A stretch of DNA of 64,000 nucleotides from contig NZ_QRGD01000003.1 of the NCBI RefSeq assembly GCF_003449015.1, forward strand, positions 248,001 through 312,000, read 5' to 3'. The translations under genes and the position numbers were made by a program. A model generated the notes under the pieces. It was not told the origin of the DNA. It saw only the letters and a program-made list of their open reading frames with translations, and did no database searches. Numbering within the stretch: the stretch's first letter is position 1; every line of letters begins with the position of its first letter. This DNA is from Aureibaculum luteum (GTDB lineage: Bacteria > Bacteroidota > Bacteroidia > Flavobacteriales > Flavobacteriaceae). Positions 19,055 to 29,947 of the stretch are shown here, in pieces.

Positions 19055-20407
19055 TCAATTTTGTGTTTCAATTTTCAAGTTCTGATACACTTCCTCTACC
19101 AATACTCCGATATCACCAGCTCCTATCATTACAATAATCTTAGCATCTGACGCCTTTATTTTTTTTATAACTTCTTCTTTTAAAGAAATTTGCTTCTTTT
19201 GAGTGTCAATTTTACCTAATAACCATTCAGAGGTTACTCCTTCAATTGGTTTTTCTCTTGCGGGATAAATATCTAAAAGAATTAATTCATCAAATTTTGA
19301 TAAACTTGTTGCAAAATCATCAATAAAGTCTCTTGTTCTTGTAAATAAATGAGGTTGAAAAACAGCAAGTATTTTATCTGATGGAAACAATTCTCTAACA
19401 GCATCTGCCACCGCATTTATTTCTGTTGGGTGATGTGCATAATCATCAATCAATACTAAATTATCCGTTTTAATTTTATAATTAAACCTACGCTTTATTC
19501 CTTTAAAAGACTTTAATGCCTCAGCAATGGTAGCCAACGGAACTCCGTAACTATCAGCCATTGCCAAAGCAACCACAGTATTTAGCACATTATGTCTTCC
19601 TGGGATATTTATCTCAATATTTTTATATAATTCTGTTGGTGTCTGTACATCAAATATGTAAGTCCCATTCTCAATTTTTATATTTTTAGCATCGTAATCT
19701 GCACCTTCCTCTATTCCATAAGTAATTCCTTCAATAGGCAAACCTTTACGGATAAATAATTTATCGGAAACTAGATTTGCAAAATCGTTAAACGATTGTG
19801 TCAACGCAGCCTCTTCACCATAAATATCTAAATGATCTGCATCCATTGATGTAATACAAGCAAAATTGGGCGACAACTGCAAAAACGAACGATCAAACTC
19901 ATCGGCTTCAACCACACTTATCTTATCACCACCTAAAATCAGATTTGAATTATAATTCACAGCAATACCACCTAAAAAGGAAGTTGCATTTAACTTTGCT
20001 TCGTGTAAAATATGACCTAAAATAGTTGATGTTGTTGTTTTACCATGTGTACCCGCTACACCAAAACAAAAGGTATTTTTAGTAATGGCCCCTAAAATTT
20101 CAGAACGCTTATAAATGGTATAACCCTTATCCTTAAAATAATTAAATTCTGCATGGTCTTTCGGAATAGCGGGTGTATAAACTATTACTGTATCTTTTTT
20201 GTCAAAAATCTGCTTAGGAATAGCCTTGATATCATCTTCAAAATGAATAGAAATACCCAATTCATTAAGTCCTTTAGTAACTAGAGATGGTGTTTTATCA
20301 TAACCACTCACAAAGAAATTATTGGCATTAAAATAACGAGCCAAAGCACTCATACCAATTCCGCCAATACCGATGAAATAAATGTTATGTATGTTCTTTA
20401 AATCCAT
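19055..20407 (-). CDS. murC: UDP-N-acetylmuramate--L-alanine ligase
   Basis: A 450-residue cytoplasmic Mur ligase adding L-Ala to UDP-MurNAc. Domain 1 begins with the glycine loop FIGIGGIGMSALA, the ATP P-loop is GTHGKTTTS (about 117-125), and the central domain has DEFDRSFLQL and SMDADHLDIYG. The third domain contains VLIDDYAHHPTEI and VFQPHLFTRTRDF, both characteristic of MurC. It is 6 bp after murG in the dcw cluster. Confidence 0.97.
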   Translation of the reverse strand: MDLKNIHNIYFIGIGGIGMSALARYFNANNFFVSGYDKTPSLVTKGLNELGISIHFEDDIKAIPKQIFDKKDTVIVYTPAIPKDHAEFNYFKDKGYTIYKRSEILGAITKNTFCFGVAGTHGKTTTSTILGHILHEAKLNATSFLGGIAVNYNSNLILGGDKISVVEADEFDRSFLQLSPNFACITSMDADHLDIYGEEAALTQSFNDFANLVSDKLFIRKGLPIEGITYGIEEGADYDAKNIKIENGTYIFDVQTPTELYKNIEINIPGRHNVLNTVVALAMADSYGVPLATIAEALKSFKGIKRRFNYKIKTDNLVLIDDYAHHPTEINAVADAVRELFPSDKILAVFQPHLFTRTRDFIDDFATSLSKFDELILLDIYPAREKPIEGVTSEWLLGKIDTQKKQISLKEEVIKKIKASDAKIIVMIGAGDIGVLVEEVYQNLKIETQN

Positions 20408-20413
20408 TACTCG

Positions 20414-21508
20414 CTAACTATTAATTAATTTTTCTACTTCGTTTGCAATATGCTCCGTTGCTTTTGGCAAGGCTAACTTCTTAATATTCTCACTTAATTC
20501 TTGTTGCTTATAATCATCATGCAACAAACCTTCAAACACACTTACAAAACCATCCAACTCACTTTGCTTTAACAAAATAGCGGCATTCTTTTCTACAACC
20601 GCTAACGCATTTTTTGTTTGATGATCTTCTGACACATTGGGTGACGGTATAAATATTACAGGCTTTCCTACAATACATAATTCCGAAATAGAACTAGCTC
20701 CTGCTCTACTTATAATCACATCTGCGGCAGCATAGGCATAATCCATTCTATTGATAAACTCAAGCACTTCTACGCCTTCTAAATTGCGGTATTTTTTGTA
20801 TTCTTGATAATACAATTTTCCTGATTGCCACAATACCTGTACTTCTTGTTTTACTAGCCATTCTATGTTTTTTTCAATTAACTGATTTATTGCCCTCGCC
20901 CCTAAACTACCTCCTAAAATCAACAATGTTTTTTTGTCCTTGCTGATCTTAAAATAATCTTGTGCTTCAACTCTATTATCTGAAATTTCAATTAAATCTT
21001 GCCTTACAGGATTACCTGTTTTGACTATTTTATCTTTTGGAAAAAAGCGTTCTAATCCGTCATAAGCGACGCATATGGTATTTACTTTCTTCCCCAACAA
21101 CTTATTGGTAATTCCTGGATACGAATTTTGTTCTTGAACCAAGGTTGGCACCCCTTTACTTTGAGCCATTTTTAAGGTGGGTCCTGATGCAAAACCACCA
21201 GTTCCTATAACCACATCGGGTTTAAATTTTCTAATAATTTTCCTTGCATTCCATAAGCTACTTATTAGCTTAAATGGAAAAGCCATATTCTTTAAGGTTA
21301 ACTTTCGCTGCAAACCTGTAATCCACAATCCTTTTATTTCATAACCTGCTTGTGGTACTTTTTCCATCTCCATTCTATCTTTTGCACCAACAAATAGAAA
21401 TTTAGCATTTACATTGCGTTTTTTTAACTCATTGGCAATCGCTATTGCAGGATAGATGTGTCCACCTGTACCACCTCCACTTATCAATATGTTAACCGAT
21501 TGCTTCAT
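20414..21508 (-). CDS. murG: UDP-GlcNAc--lipid I GlcNAc transferase
   Basis: The glycosyltransferase (GT28 type) that converts lipid I to lipid II at the inner face of the membrane. The N-terminal [17 protein letters not shown] loop and the C-terminal donor-site segments [19 protein letters not shown] and [18 protein letters not shown] are present. The ATG at 21508 (MKQSVNIL) is family-typical; a GTG at 21517 is an alternative. With it the gene overlaps the end of ftsW by 17 bp, which suggests translational coupling. Confidence 0.97.
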   Translation of the reverse strand: MKQSVNILISGGGTGGHIYPAIAIANELKKRNVNAKFLFVGAKDRMEMEKVPQAGYEIKGLWITGLQRKLTLKNMAFPFKLISSLWNARKIIRKFKPDVVIGTGGFASGPTLKMAQSKGVPTLVQEQNSYPGITNKLLGKKVNTICVAYDGLERFFPKDKIVKTGNPVRQDLIEISDNRVEAQDYFKISKDKKTLLILGGSLGARAINQLIEKNIEWLVKQEVQVLWQSGKLYYQEYKKYRNLEGVEVLEFINRMDYAYAAADVIISRAGASSISELCIVGKPVIFIPSPNVSEDHQTKNALAVVEKNAAILLKQSELDGFVSVFEGLLHDDYKQQELSENIKKLALPKATEHIANEVEKLINS

Positions 21509-22694
21509 GTAGTACACTTAAAGGGTTATCATCATTTATCTTCTTATGGGTAGCAATTTTCGCCTCTCTATCAGCACTTACACTTAACACAACACCTAGT
21601 GCAAAACAGGTCATCCATATGGAAGTTCCACCCGTACTTATTAACGGCAATGGCTGCCCCGTTACAGGAAATAAACCTACAGCAACTGCCATATTGATCA
21701 GGGCTTGAAACACAATAGGGATACCAACACCGAGCACTAATAATGTACCGAATATGGTATCTGTTTTTGTAGCTACAATCACAATTCTAAACAGCAATAA
21801 AAGGTAAAGAATCATTAACATAAACCCACCTGCAGAGCCAAACTCTTCCACAATTATTGCATAAATAAAATCTGAAGATGATTGCGGTAAAAAATTCTTT
21901 TGAACACTTTTCCCCGGCCCTTTTCCTTGAATTTCACCAGATGCAATTGCCAATTTTGCTTTTTCAGCCTGATAATTAGCATCTTCATTAGGACTAGAGA
22001 AATTTTCTATCCTTGCGGTCCAAGTTTTGATTCTACTATTTTTAAAAGTCTCAGGAAATGCCTTTGCCGAAAGAATAAATAGAGTAAATATTAAAATACC
22101 CGAACCTAAAATAGCTCCTATATATTTTATTGGATAACCTCCTAAAAAAGCCACTAATAAAACCATTGCAAAAATGATTGCAGTCGTTGAAAAGTTAGCG
22201 GGCAATATTAATGCCAACACAACACCTACAGGAATCCACAATTGGAATAGACTGTCTTTAAAAAATATTTTCTTTTCTCTATTTCTAGCTAAATACCTCG
22301 CTGTAAACATCATTACCACAACACTTGCCAACGTTGAAGTTTGAAAACCAATTCCGACAAATGGAATGTTGATCCACCTACTCGCATTTACACCACTAAT
22401 TGTTTTTCCTTGAAATAAAGTATAAATTAACAACACTAAAACCACCGGAATTAACAGCACCGAAAGGCCACTAAAATATCTATACGGAATTTTGTGTGTA
22501 GCATAAATGATTACAAAACCAAGGACCAATAGCATAGCGTGTTTAAGCAAATACCCTAGGGTGGTGCCGGTTCCGACTACACCTACTAGATTAGTACTGG
22601 CACTATACACAGGGAGAAAGGAAAAAATTGCCAATACTGTAATAATAGCCCAAATGGTTCTGTCGCCACTTATATTTTTTAATACTTTTGTCAT
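21492..22694 (-). CDS. ftsW: Cell division protein FtsW (SEDS glycosyltransferase)
   Basis: A 400-residue polytopic membrane protein of the SEDS family that polymerises lipid II at the septum together with FtsI. About ten hydrophobic segments are visible. Conserved pieces include [16 protein letters not shown], the extracellular loop with [16 protein letters not shown], and the end [17 protein letters not shown]. It lies between murD and murG. Its cognate transpeptidase ftsI is in the same cluster, favouring FtsW over RodA. Confidence 0.95.
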   Translation of the reverse strand: MTKVLKNISGDRTIWAIITVLAIFSFLPVYSASTNLVGVVGTGTTLGYLLKHAMLLVLGFVIIYATHKIPYRYFSGLSVLLIPVVLVLLIYTLFQGKTISGVNASRWINIPFVGIGFQTSTLASVVVMMFTARYLARNREKKIFFKDSLFQLWIPVGVVLALILPANFSTTAIIFAMVLLVAFLGGYPIKYIGAILGSGILIFTLFILSAKAFPETFKNSRIKTWTARIENFSSPNEDANYQAEKAKLAIASGEIQGKGPGKSVQKNFLPQSSSDFIYAIIVEEFGSAGGFMLMILYLLLLFRIVIVATKTDTIFGTLLVLGVGIPIVFQALINMAVAVGLFPVTGQPLPLISTGGTSIWMTCFALGVVLSVSADREAKIATHKKINDDNPLSVLHEAIG

Positions 22695-24029
22695 TTACAA
22701 TTGTCTAACCGCATCTTTAAATTGTCTACCTCTATCTTCATAATTTTCAAATAAGTCAAAACTTGCACAAGCAGGTGCTAATAACACCGTATCACCTTTT
22801 TCAGAAACTTTATAAGCTACCTTTACAGCTTCTTCCGCACCAGCAGTTTCTATCATAAAATCAACCACATTACCAAAAGTTTCTATAATTTTTGCATTGT
22901 CTAATCCCAAGCAGATTATGGCTTTCACTTTTTCTCTTACCAAAGGTAATAATGAAGTATAGTCATTACCCTTATCCGTACCACCAACTATCCAAACAAT
23001 TGGAGTTCGAACGCTCTCCAACGCATAATAAGCAGCATTTACGTTGGTCGCTTTTGAATCGTTAATATATTGGACACCATTTATTTTTAAGACAGATTCT
23101 AACCTGTGCTCAACACTATCAAAGTCTTCTAAACTCTCTCTAAGCGTATTGTTACGCACACCTAGTAATTTTGCTATCATGGCCGATGCCATAGCATTTT
23201 TTGTATTGTGTTTACCTTGTAATGCTAATGCTGCTATACTCATTGTAAATAGGTTTGAATTAGTGTTAATTATAATTTTATCATCTTGCACATACGCTCC
23301 TTTATCAAATGATTTCTCTAAAGAAAAAGGCAACAATTGTGCTTTTGTTTTATTGTTTTTAAGCCAATTTTCAATGGCTTCATCATCGGCGTCATAGATT
23401 AAAAAATCGTCAGCTGTCTGATTCATTGTAATTCTAAATTTAGAATTGATATAATTTTCATATTTGTAATCATATCTATCTAAATGGTCTGGTGAAATGT
23501 TGGTGATCACCGCAATATGTGGAGCAAAATCAACAATTCCATCTAACTGAAAACTACTCAGTTCTAATACATATTTATCATAAGTTTCATTTGCCACTTG
23601 CAAAGCAAAACTATCGCCGATATTACCTGCCATACCCACATTTAACCTTTCTTTTGTTAAAATATGGTTGGTTAGCATGGTCGTTGTGGTTTTACCATTA
23701 CTACCCGTAATACCCACCAGCATAGCATCCGTATATTTGGAGGCGAATTCAATTTCTGATACTATAGGAATATTCCTTTTCAATAACTCTTGTATAAGAG
23801 CTACCTTATCTGGAATTCCAGGACTCTTCATCACCAAATCGGCATCAAATATTTTACGTTCCGTATGCCCTTCTTCTTCAAAAAGAATATCATTATGTAA
23901 AAGAACTTTTTTATACTCATCAGCTATTGTTCCTTTGTCAGAAACAAAAACTGAATACTCTTTTTTTTTAGCAAGCATTGCCGTCCCTACTCCACTTTCA
24001 CCACCACCAAGCACTACTATCTTTTTCAT
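22695..24029 (-). CDS. murD: UDP-MurNAc-L-alanine--D-glutamate ligase
   Basis: A 444-residue Mur ligase adding D-Glu to UDP-MurNAc-L-Ala. It has the N-terminal loop VVLGGGESGVGTAML, the P-loop GITGSNGKTTTTML (about 108-121), the segment NISPDHLDRYD and the third-domain motif YINDSKATNVNAAY, which is specific to MurD. The stop is followed immediately by the ftsW start, so the genes are tightly packed. Confidence 0.97.
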   Translation of the reverse strand: MKKIVVLGGGESGVGTAMLAKKKEYSVFVSDKGTIADEYKKVLLHNDILFEEEGHTERKIFDADLVMKSPGIPDKVALIQELLKRNIPIVSEIEFASKYTDAMLVGITGSNGKTTTTMLTNHILTKERLNVGMAGNIGDSFALQVANETYDKYVLELSSFQLDGIVDFAPHIAVITNISPDHLDRYDYKYENYINSKFRITMNQTADDFLIYDADDEAIENWLKNNKTKAQLLPFSLEKSFDKGAYVQDDKIIINTNSNLFTMSIAALALQGKHNTKNAMASAMIAKLLGVRNNTLRESLEDFDSVEHRLESVLKINGVQYINDSKATNVNAAYYALESVRTPIVWIVGGTDKGNDYTSLLPLVREKVKAIICLGLDNAKIIETFGNVVDFMIETAGAEEAVKVAYKVSEKGDTVLLAPACASFDLFENYEDRGRQFKDAVRQL

Positions 24030-24030
24030 C

Positions 24031-25269
24031 TTATCTTATTTTCAATGTGATTATTGACAATACAGCTAACATGATTCCTACAATCCAAAAACGGACAACA
24101 ATTTTACTCTCGTGATATCCTTTTTTCTGATAATGATGATGTAAAGGAGACATTAAGAATATTCTTTTTCCTTCACCATATTTCTTTTTGGTGTATTTAA
24201 AATAACTCACCTGAATAATGACCGATAAATTCTCAGCCAAAAAGATACCCGCCAGAATAGGAATTAATAATTCTTTTCGCACAGAAATAGCAATTACCGC
24301 AATAATACCACCTACTGTTAAACTACCCGTATCTCCCATAAATACTTGTGCGGGATAGGTATTGTACCATAAAAAACCAATAAGCCCACCTACGAAAGCA
24401 CTAATAAAAATGGTCATTTCACCTGAATAGGGTATATACATCACATTCAGATAACTAGCGAAAATAATATTACCAGAAACCCAAGCGAAAACCCCCAAGG
24501 CTAATACAATAATTGAGGAAGTACCTGCTGCCAAACCATCAACACCATCGGTTAGATTAGCTCCATTTGAAACAGCCGTTATTATTAAAATCACCATCAG
24601 TACAAAAGGAATCCAAGCATATTTCTCATACCCATCTCCCATCCAACTTACTAGTTTTGAATAGTCAAATTCATTATTTTTTACTCCCGGAATAGTTGTT
24701 TTCAACGACTTCGTTTCTTTACCAAATAAGGCTGATGGGTTTGCAGTTTGAAACTCCTGTGTTTGTACAATTGCTGGACTGTTTATTTTTTCTTTAATTA
24801 CTACTTGCGGTGAAAAATAAAGCATTAGCCCCACAAAAACACCTAAACCAACTTGTCCTAAAACTTTAAACTTTCCTTTTAACCCGTCCTTATTCTTTTT
24901 GAATACTTTTATATAATCGTCTATAAAACCAATGAGCCCCATCCAAACAGTAGAAACCACTAAAATGATGATGTATACATTGTCTAATTTGGCAAAAAGA
25001 AATACTGGAACCAACGTTGCTAGAATAACAATAATACCACCCATAGTAGGCGTACCCGCTTTTTGAACTTGTCCATCTAACCCTAAATCTCTTACGGTTT
25101 CACCAACCTGAAGACGTCTTAACTTGTCGATAATCCTTCTACCAAAAATGGTAGAAATCAACAATGACAAAACAAATGCCATTGCAGAACGGAAGGAGAT
25201 AAATTGAAATAACCCCGCACCGGCAAGCTGGTAATGTTTGTCTAAATAGTCAAATAAGTAATATAACAT
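24031..25269 (-). CDS. mraY: Phospho-MurNAc-pentapeptide transferase
   Basis: A 412-residue integral membrane enzyme moving phospho-MurNAc-pentapeptide onto undecaprenyl phosphate to make lipid I. Visible catalytic regions are [12 protein letters not shown] (Asp-Asp), [29 protein letters not shown] and [23 protein letters not shown]. It is longer than the roughly 360 residues of E. coli MraY because of an insert before the NLTDG motif (around residues 150-205), a feature common in Bacteroidetes. It lies between murE and murD. Confidence 0.97.
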   Translation of the reverse strand: MLYYLFDYLDKHYQLAGAGLFQFISFRSAMAFVLSLLISTIFGRRIIDKLRRLQVGETVRDLGLDGQVQKAGTPTMGGIIVILATLVPVFLFAKLDNVYIIILVVSTVWMGLIGFIDDYIKVFKKNKDGLKGKFKVLGQVGLGVFVGLMLYFSPQVVIKEKINSPAIVQTQEFQTANPSALFGKETKSLKTTIPGVKNNEFDYSKLVSWMGDGYEKYAWIPFVLMVILIITAVSNGANLTDGVDGLAAGTSSIIVLALGVFAWVSGNIIFASYLNVMYIPYSGEMTIFISAFVGGLIGFLWYNTYPAQVFMGDTGSLTVGGIIAVIAISVRKELLIPILAGIFLAENLSVIIQVSYFKYTKKKYGEGKRIFLMSPLHHHYQKKGYHESKIVVRFWIVGIMLAVLSIITLKIR

Positions 25270-25285
25270 CTATATACTGTTGTTT

Positions 25286-26749
25286 TTATTTTTGTAATTC
25301 CTTTAATGTTTCTGTGATGATTTCATAATCATCAAAATGAGCTCTTACCCCATTCACTTCTTGATAAGCTTCATGACCTTTACCCGCTATCAATAAAATA
25401 TCTCCTTTTTCAGCCATGGCACTCGCCGTTTTAATGGCTTGCTTTCTATCTACAATAGAAATGTATTTCTTAAAATTTTGAGGCTCTACACCAGCTTCCA
25501 TTTCCTCAATAATCGTTTGTGGATTTTCACTTCTAGGATTATCAGATGTGAAAATGGCTTGGTTGGATAATTGTGTAGCTATATGTGCCATTTTTGGCCG
25601 TTTTGTTTTATCTCTATCACCACCACAACCTACTACGGTAATTACTTTTTCATTATTAGTTCTTATAGCACCTATGGTTTCCAATACATTTTTTAATGCA
25701 TCTGGCGTATGGGCATAATCAACAATTGCCGTTATTCCGCTCTCAGAAATTAAGTATTGAAACCTACCACTTACACTCTCTAATTCACTTAGCAATCTTA
25801 AATTCTCTATAGACTCTAACCCCATTAAATCTGCAGTAGCATAAATTGCCAAAAGATTATAAGCATTAAAAGTACCGATGAGCTTAGACCAAACTTCGTG
25901 TGTATTTATAGTTAATAGCAATCCACCTAGTTGGTTCTCTAAAATCTTCGCTTTATAATCTGCAACCGTTTTTAAAGCGTAACTATATTTCTTTGCCTCA
26001 CAATTTTGTAGCATTACCGAACCATTCTTATCATCAATATTTACCAAAGCGAAAGCCGTTTTTGGTAATTCATCAAAAAATGACTTTTTTATATCTCTAT
26101 ACTCTGCAAACGTTTTATGATAATCCAAATGATCGTGTGATAAATTGCTAAAAATACCACCCGTAAAATGCAATCCTTTTGTTCGTTTTTGATGAATTCC
26201 ATGCGAACTTACCTCCATAAAACAATGCGTAACACCATTTTCAACCATCGACCTTAAATATGTATTGATGGTTAAAGAATCTGGAGTTGTATGTGTTGCA
26301 GGGAACTCCTGATCATCAACCAATACTTTTACAGTTGATAACAACCCCACTTTAAATCCTGCTTTTTTAAACAAATTATAAAGTAATGTTGCAATGGTTG
26401 TTTTCCCATTTGTACCAGTAACACCTACCAATTTTAATTCCCGAGAAGGATTTCCGTAAAAATTATCAGCCATGATTGCCAAGGCTTCTTGCGAATCTTT
26501 CACCACAATAAAAACAATATTATCTAGTGGATTTTCAGGTAAATCTTCACACACAACAACAGTAGCTCCTTGAGAAATTACTGAAGAAATGTATTTATGA
26601 GCATCAACTACGGTTCCTTTTATGGCTATAAAAACATCGTTTTCTGTCACTTTCCGCGAATCAAAAACAAGCGTATTTATGTGAATATCGGTACTACCAT
26701 ACACCGCTTCAACAGCTACTCTATACAATATGTCTTTTAACTTTTTCAC
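25286..26749 (-). CDS. murE: UDP-MurNAc-tripeptide ligase, meso-diaminopimelate type
   Basis: A 487-residue Mur ligase adding the third residue of the stem peptide. The P-loop is GVTGTNGKTTIATL (about 109-122), followed by NLSHDHLDYHKT. The motif DNPRSENP is the one that marks meso-diaminopimelate-adding enzymes rather than lysine-adding ones. The start is GTG at 26749 and overlaps the ftsI stop by 4 bp, which suggests translational coupling. Confidence 0.97.
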   Translation of the reverse strand: MKKLKDILYRVAVEAVYGSTDIHINTLVFDSRKVTENDVFIAIKGTVVDAHKYISSVISQGATVVVCEDLPENPLDNIVFIVVKDSQEALAIMADNFYGNPSRELKLVGVTGTNGKTTIATLLYNLFKKAGFKVGLLSTVKVLVDDQEFPATHTTPDSLTINTYLRSMVENGVTHCFMEVSSHGIHQKRTKGLHFTGGIFSNLSHDHLDYHKTFAEYRDIKKSFFDELPKTAFALVNIDDKNGSVMLQNCEAKKYSYALKTVADYKAKILENQLGGLLLTINTHEVWSKLIGTFNAYNLLAIYATADLMGLESIENLRLLSELESVSGRFQYLISESGITAIVDYAHTPDALKNVLETIGAIRTNNEKVITVVGCGGDRDKTKRPKMAHIATQLSNQAIFTSDNPRSENPQTIIEEMEAGVEPQNFKKYISIVDRKQAIKTASAMAEKGDILLIAGKGHEAYQEVNGVRAHFDDYEIITETLKELQK

Positions 26750-28725
26750 GAAAGTGTTAATTCTATAATTTTAGTTTTATCAAATTTTTGACCCGCTTTT
26801 AAAGACTGATTTAATACTTTTCCAGTACCTTTAAAGACTACTGTAAATCCTAAATTCTCTAATAACGCAACAGCATCCATCCCATTCATATTCTTTAGAT
26901 TAGGCATGGTTTCATATTTTTTATTCGCCTTAACATTATAGCGATCAAAATTTTCAACTATTAGCTCAGGGCTCTGTTTATAACCACTCACCTCATCCAT
27001 TACAGGTGTTTTTGTATATATTTGATGAGCTATTTGCTCAAACACAGGTGCTGCAACTACATTACCGTAGTATCCGATTTTCTTATTAGGCTTGTGAATA
27101 ACCACAATGCATGAATATTCAGGATTATCAGCTGGAAAATAACCTGCAAAAGAGGCTATATACTGTGTATTATCTGTCCAATATTCAGTTTGACACGTAC
27201 CTGTTTTACCCGCCAATTCATAATTCTTATTGTAAATATTTGTAGCTGTACCTTTTTTAACAACATTTTTCATTAGCACTTTCATCTTGTCAATAGTGGC
27301 TTGAGATGCTATTTTCGGGTTAATAACTACCTTATCATATGTTTTAACAACGCTGTGTTGATTTCTTATTTCCTTTATAAATCGTGGCTTTACCATCTCA
27401 CCATTATTTGCTACGGCATTATAAATTGCCAATGTCTGTAATGGTGTTATATGCACACCATAACCATAGGCCATCCAAGCCAAAGAAGTTCCAAACCAAT
27501 GTTCTTTATCATTCGGATTTGGTAAAGTTGGCACCCCTTCTCCTTTGATAGGTACATCTAATTTATAACCCACTTCCATTCGATTTAGACCATCAATAAA
27601 TTTCTGAGGATTATCTTTATAATACTTCTCTATAATTTTTACCACACCAACATTTGAAGACAATTCAAAAACGCGACCTGCAGAAATCTTACCATAACCC
27701 CCTCGATGCGAATCACGCACCGTTCTGTTATAAACTTTATAAGTTCCATCATCTGTATCTATAACTGTAGATGTATCAATAACCTTATCTTCTAAAGCTA
27801 CCATCAGACTCATTAACTTAAAGGTAGAACCCGGCTCATGCGATTCACCTACCGCATAATTTAATCGCTCATAATAATTACCCTCCTTATTTCGACCTAA
27901 ATTCGATATCCCCTTAATTTCACCCGTTTTAGTTTCCATAACCACCACAGTTCCATGTTCAGCTTCAAATTTCTGTAGCTGACTTAACAACGCATGATGA
28001 GCAACATCTTGAATATCTAAATCTATCGTAGTGATAACATCTTTACCATCAATTGGCTCTACCTCATTATTATCATTTAACGGCTTCCATTGTCCTTTTG
28101 CAATTTTTTGCTTTAAACGTTTACCATTTTTCCCTCTTAAAAACTCATAAAAATTACCTTCTATACCCACTCTTCCTCTACCATCATCATATCCTACTGC
28201 TCGCTCTGCTATTTTGCCTATGGGATGCTCTCGCACCGTACGTTGCTCTGTAATAATCCCTCCTTTGTACGTTCCTAAATTGAACATAGGAAAGCTTTTA
28301 ATTTTCAAATAGTCATTATATCCCAGATTACGAGTAATTGGCATATACCTACTATCCGTTTTTCTACCCTTACGTATGTAATTCTCCCAATAGCTAGCCG
28401 ATTTTCCAATCATTTGAGACAAGGATTTACTCAGTCCTTTTATATTTTTTTCAAAATTCTCCTTAGACACTGTCACAGCATCCATTTTAATATCGAATCG
28501 TGAAACTGAGGTTGCCAAAAGACTTCCATCTGAAGAATATATATTGCCCCTATTTGCCTTTATTACAAAATCTTTTACAGTAAGACTCTCTGCCTTTTCC
28601 TTGTAAAAATCACCCTGAATAAACTGAATATCAATAACTTTGTAAGTAATAGCCAATGCAAACAAAAACATAGCACCAGCTAACAAATACAATCTATTCA
28701 ATATGTTCTTTTTTTCTATTGCCAA
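26746..28725 (-). CDS. ftsI: Septal peptidoglycan transpeptidase FtsI (PBP3) with PASTA domain
   Basis: A 659-residue class B penicillin-binding protein with one N-terminal membrane segment (about 12-30). Active-site motifs are SxxK in EPGSTFKLM, SxN in LSSNVGVV, and KTG in LAGKTGTCQ. The last about 60 residues, from YETMPNLKNMNGMDA, form a PASTA domain, uncommon in Gram-negative PBP3 outside Bacteroidetes. The only plausible start is TTG at 28725 (MAIEKKNILN), 4 bp after ftsL. It cross-links septal peptidoglycan with FtsW. Confidence 0.96.
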   Translation of the reverse strand: MAIEKKNILNRLYLLAGAMFLFALAITYKVIDIQFIQGDFYKEKAESLTVKDFVIKANRGNIYSSDGSLLATSVSRFDIKMDAVTVSKENFEKNIKGLSKSLSQMIGKSASYWENYIRKGRKTDSRYMPITRNLGYNDYLKIKSFPMFNLGTYKGGIITEQRTVREHPIGKIAERAVGYDDGRGRVGIEGNFYEFLRGKNGKRLKQKIAKGQWKPLNDNNEVEPIDGKDVITTIDLDIQDVAHHALLSQLQKFEAEHGTVVVMETKTGEIKGISNLGRNKEGNYYERLNYAVGESHEPGSTFKLMSLMVALEDKVIDTSTVIDTDDGTYKVYNRTVRDSHRGGYGKISAGRVFELSSNVGVVKIIEKYYKDNPQKFIDGLNRMEVGYKLDVPIKGEGVPTLPNPNDKEHWFGTSLAWMAYGYGVHITPLQTLAIYNAVANNGEMVKPRFIKEIRNQHSVVKTYDKVVINPKIASQATIDKMKVLMKNVVKKGTATNIYNKNYELAGKTGTCQTEYWTDNTQYIASFAGYFPADNPEYSCIVVIHKPNKKIGYYGNVVAAPVFEQIAHQIYTKTPVMDEVSGYKQSPELIVENFDRYNVKANKKYETMPNLKNMNGMDAVALLENLGFTVVFKGTGKVLNQSLKAGQKFDKTKIIELTLS

Positions 28726-28729
28726 TTTT

Positions 28730-29053
28730 TTATTCTGATTTTACCATTATTTTTTTTGGTGGATTCTCAGGCATAAACAAACCTCTTTCCTCCAACCTTG
28801 ACACAATTGACGACTCCATTTTCAACTTCATCAGCTGAGACCGAGTGGCTATAAAAACGTCACGCTTTTCACGCATTTCCTTATTTAGAACAGCTATTTC
28901 TTGTACTTTTTTATCAATAGCATGAGAACTTGCAATCATAAACAAAGCGAGTCCCGCTAAAAAAACAAGCATGTACCAAGTCTTAGGTGCACCTTCGTCT
29001 ACCAAAAACTTTCCTTTTAAAATGTTATATAAAGTTTGCTTTACTTTAGCCAT
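28730..29053 (-). CDS. ftsL: FtsL-like cell division protein
   Basis: A 107-residue bitopic protein with a membrane segment at about 27-43 (YMLVFLAGLALFMIASSHA) followed by a Leu/Ile-spaced heptad region (QEIAVLNKEMREKRD) able to form the coiled coil that pairs with FtsB-like partners. Primary sequence is weakly conserved. The call rests on size, topology and position between rsmH and ftsI, where ftsL always sits in dcw clusters. Confidence 0.85.
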   Translation of the reverse strand: MAKVKQTLYNILKGKFLVDEGAPKTWYMLVFLAGLALFMIASSHAIDKKVQEIAVLNKEMREKRDVFIATRSQLMKLKMESSIVSRLEERGLFMPENPPKKIMVKSE

Positions 29054-29947
29054 TTATAATTTTGTTGCTATTCTTAATTTTGCACTTCGTGCCCTATTAT
29101 TTACTTTTATTTCTTTCGCAGATGGCACTATCAGTTTTCCTTTTTTAAATGGAACAGAATAATTTCCATAAAAATCCTTTTCAGGCTCACCCTCAAACAA
29201 ACCACTTCTGATATACCTCTTTACCAATCTATCCTCTAACGAGTGATACGAAATCACACTTAATTTACCACCCACTTCCAATAAATCTTCAGTTTGTAAT
29301 AAAAACTCCTTTAACACATCTAGCTCTTCGTTAACTTCAATTCTAATTGCTTGAAAAATCTGAGCTAAAATTTTATGCTCTTTACTGTTTGGTAAAAACC
29401 TTTTTAAAACTTCTTTTAATTGAAAACTAGTTTTAATTGGTTCGTTTTTTCTTTTCTCTACAATCTCTTTTGCCAATGCCTTTGAGTTTCTCAACTCGCC
29501 ATACATAAACAAAATTTCACCCAACCTCTTTTCACTGTACTGATTGATAATTTTATAGGCAGATTTTTTAGCTTTCTGATGCATTCGCATATCTAATTCA
29601 GCATCAAAACGAGTAGAAAACCCACGCTCTGCAACATCAAATTGATGTGACGAAACACCTAAATCAGCTAAAATTCCGTTTACCTTTTTTACTCCATAAA
29701 ACCTTAAAAATCGTGAAGCATATCTAAAATTCTCATGAATTAACACAAATCGATCGTCATCAATAGTATTCAGCAACGCATCTTCATCTTGATCAAAAGC
29801 AAAAAGTTTTCCTTCTGGACCCAACCTTCTCAAAATCTCTTTAGAATGACCACCCCCACCAAATGTAACATCTACATATATGCCATTAGGTTCTATTTCT
29901 AAACCATCGATACTTTCAGTAAGTAATACAGGATTATGATAACTCAT
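29054..29947 (-). CDS. rsmH: 16S rRNA m4C1402 methyltransferase RsmH (MraW)
   Basis: A SAM-dependent methyltransferase acting on N4 of C1402 in 16S rRNA. Family marks are YHNPVLLTESI at the start, the SAM loop DVTFGGGGHSKEIL, GILADLGVSSHQFD with the following RGFSTRFDAELDMRM, and near the end SYHSLEDRLVKR. The ATG at 29947 gives the family-typical start MSYHNP (297 residues); the frame is open further up to a GTG at 29968. It overlaps the mraZ stop by 14 bp. Confidence 0.96.
   Translation of the reverse strand: MSYHNPVLLTESIDGLEIEPNGIYVDVTFGGGGHSKEILRRLGPEGKLFAFDQDEDALLNTIDDDRFVLIHENFRYASRFLRFYGVKKVNGILADLGVSSHQFDVAERGFSTRFDAELDMRMHQKAKKSAYKIINQYSEKRLGEILFMYGELRNSKALAKEIVEKRKNEPIKTSFQLKEVLKRFLPNSKEHKILAQIFQAIRIEVNEELDVLKEFLLQTEDLLEVGGKLSVISYHSLEDRLVKRYIRSGLFEGEPEKDFYGNYSVPFKKGKLIVPSAKEIKVNNRARSAKLRIATKL

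Noticed and set aside
23668-24057. 129-codon plus-strand frame over the murD start region
   Set aside because: Antisense shadow of murD P-loop and N-terminal Rossmann region.
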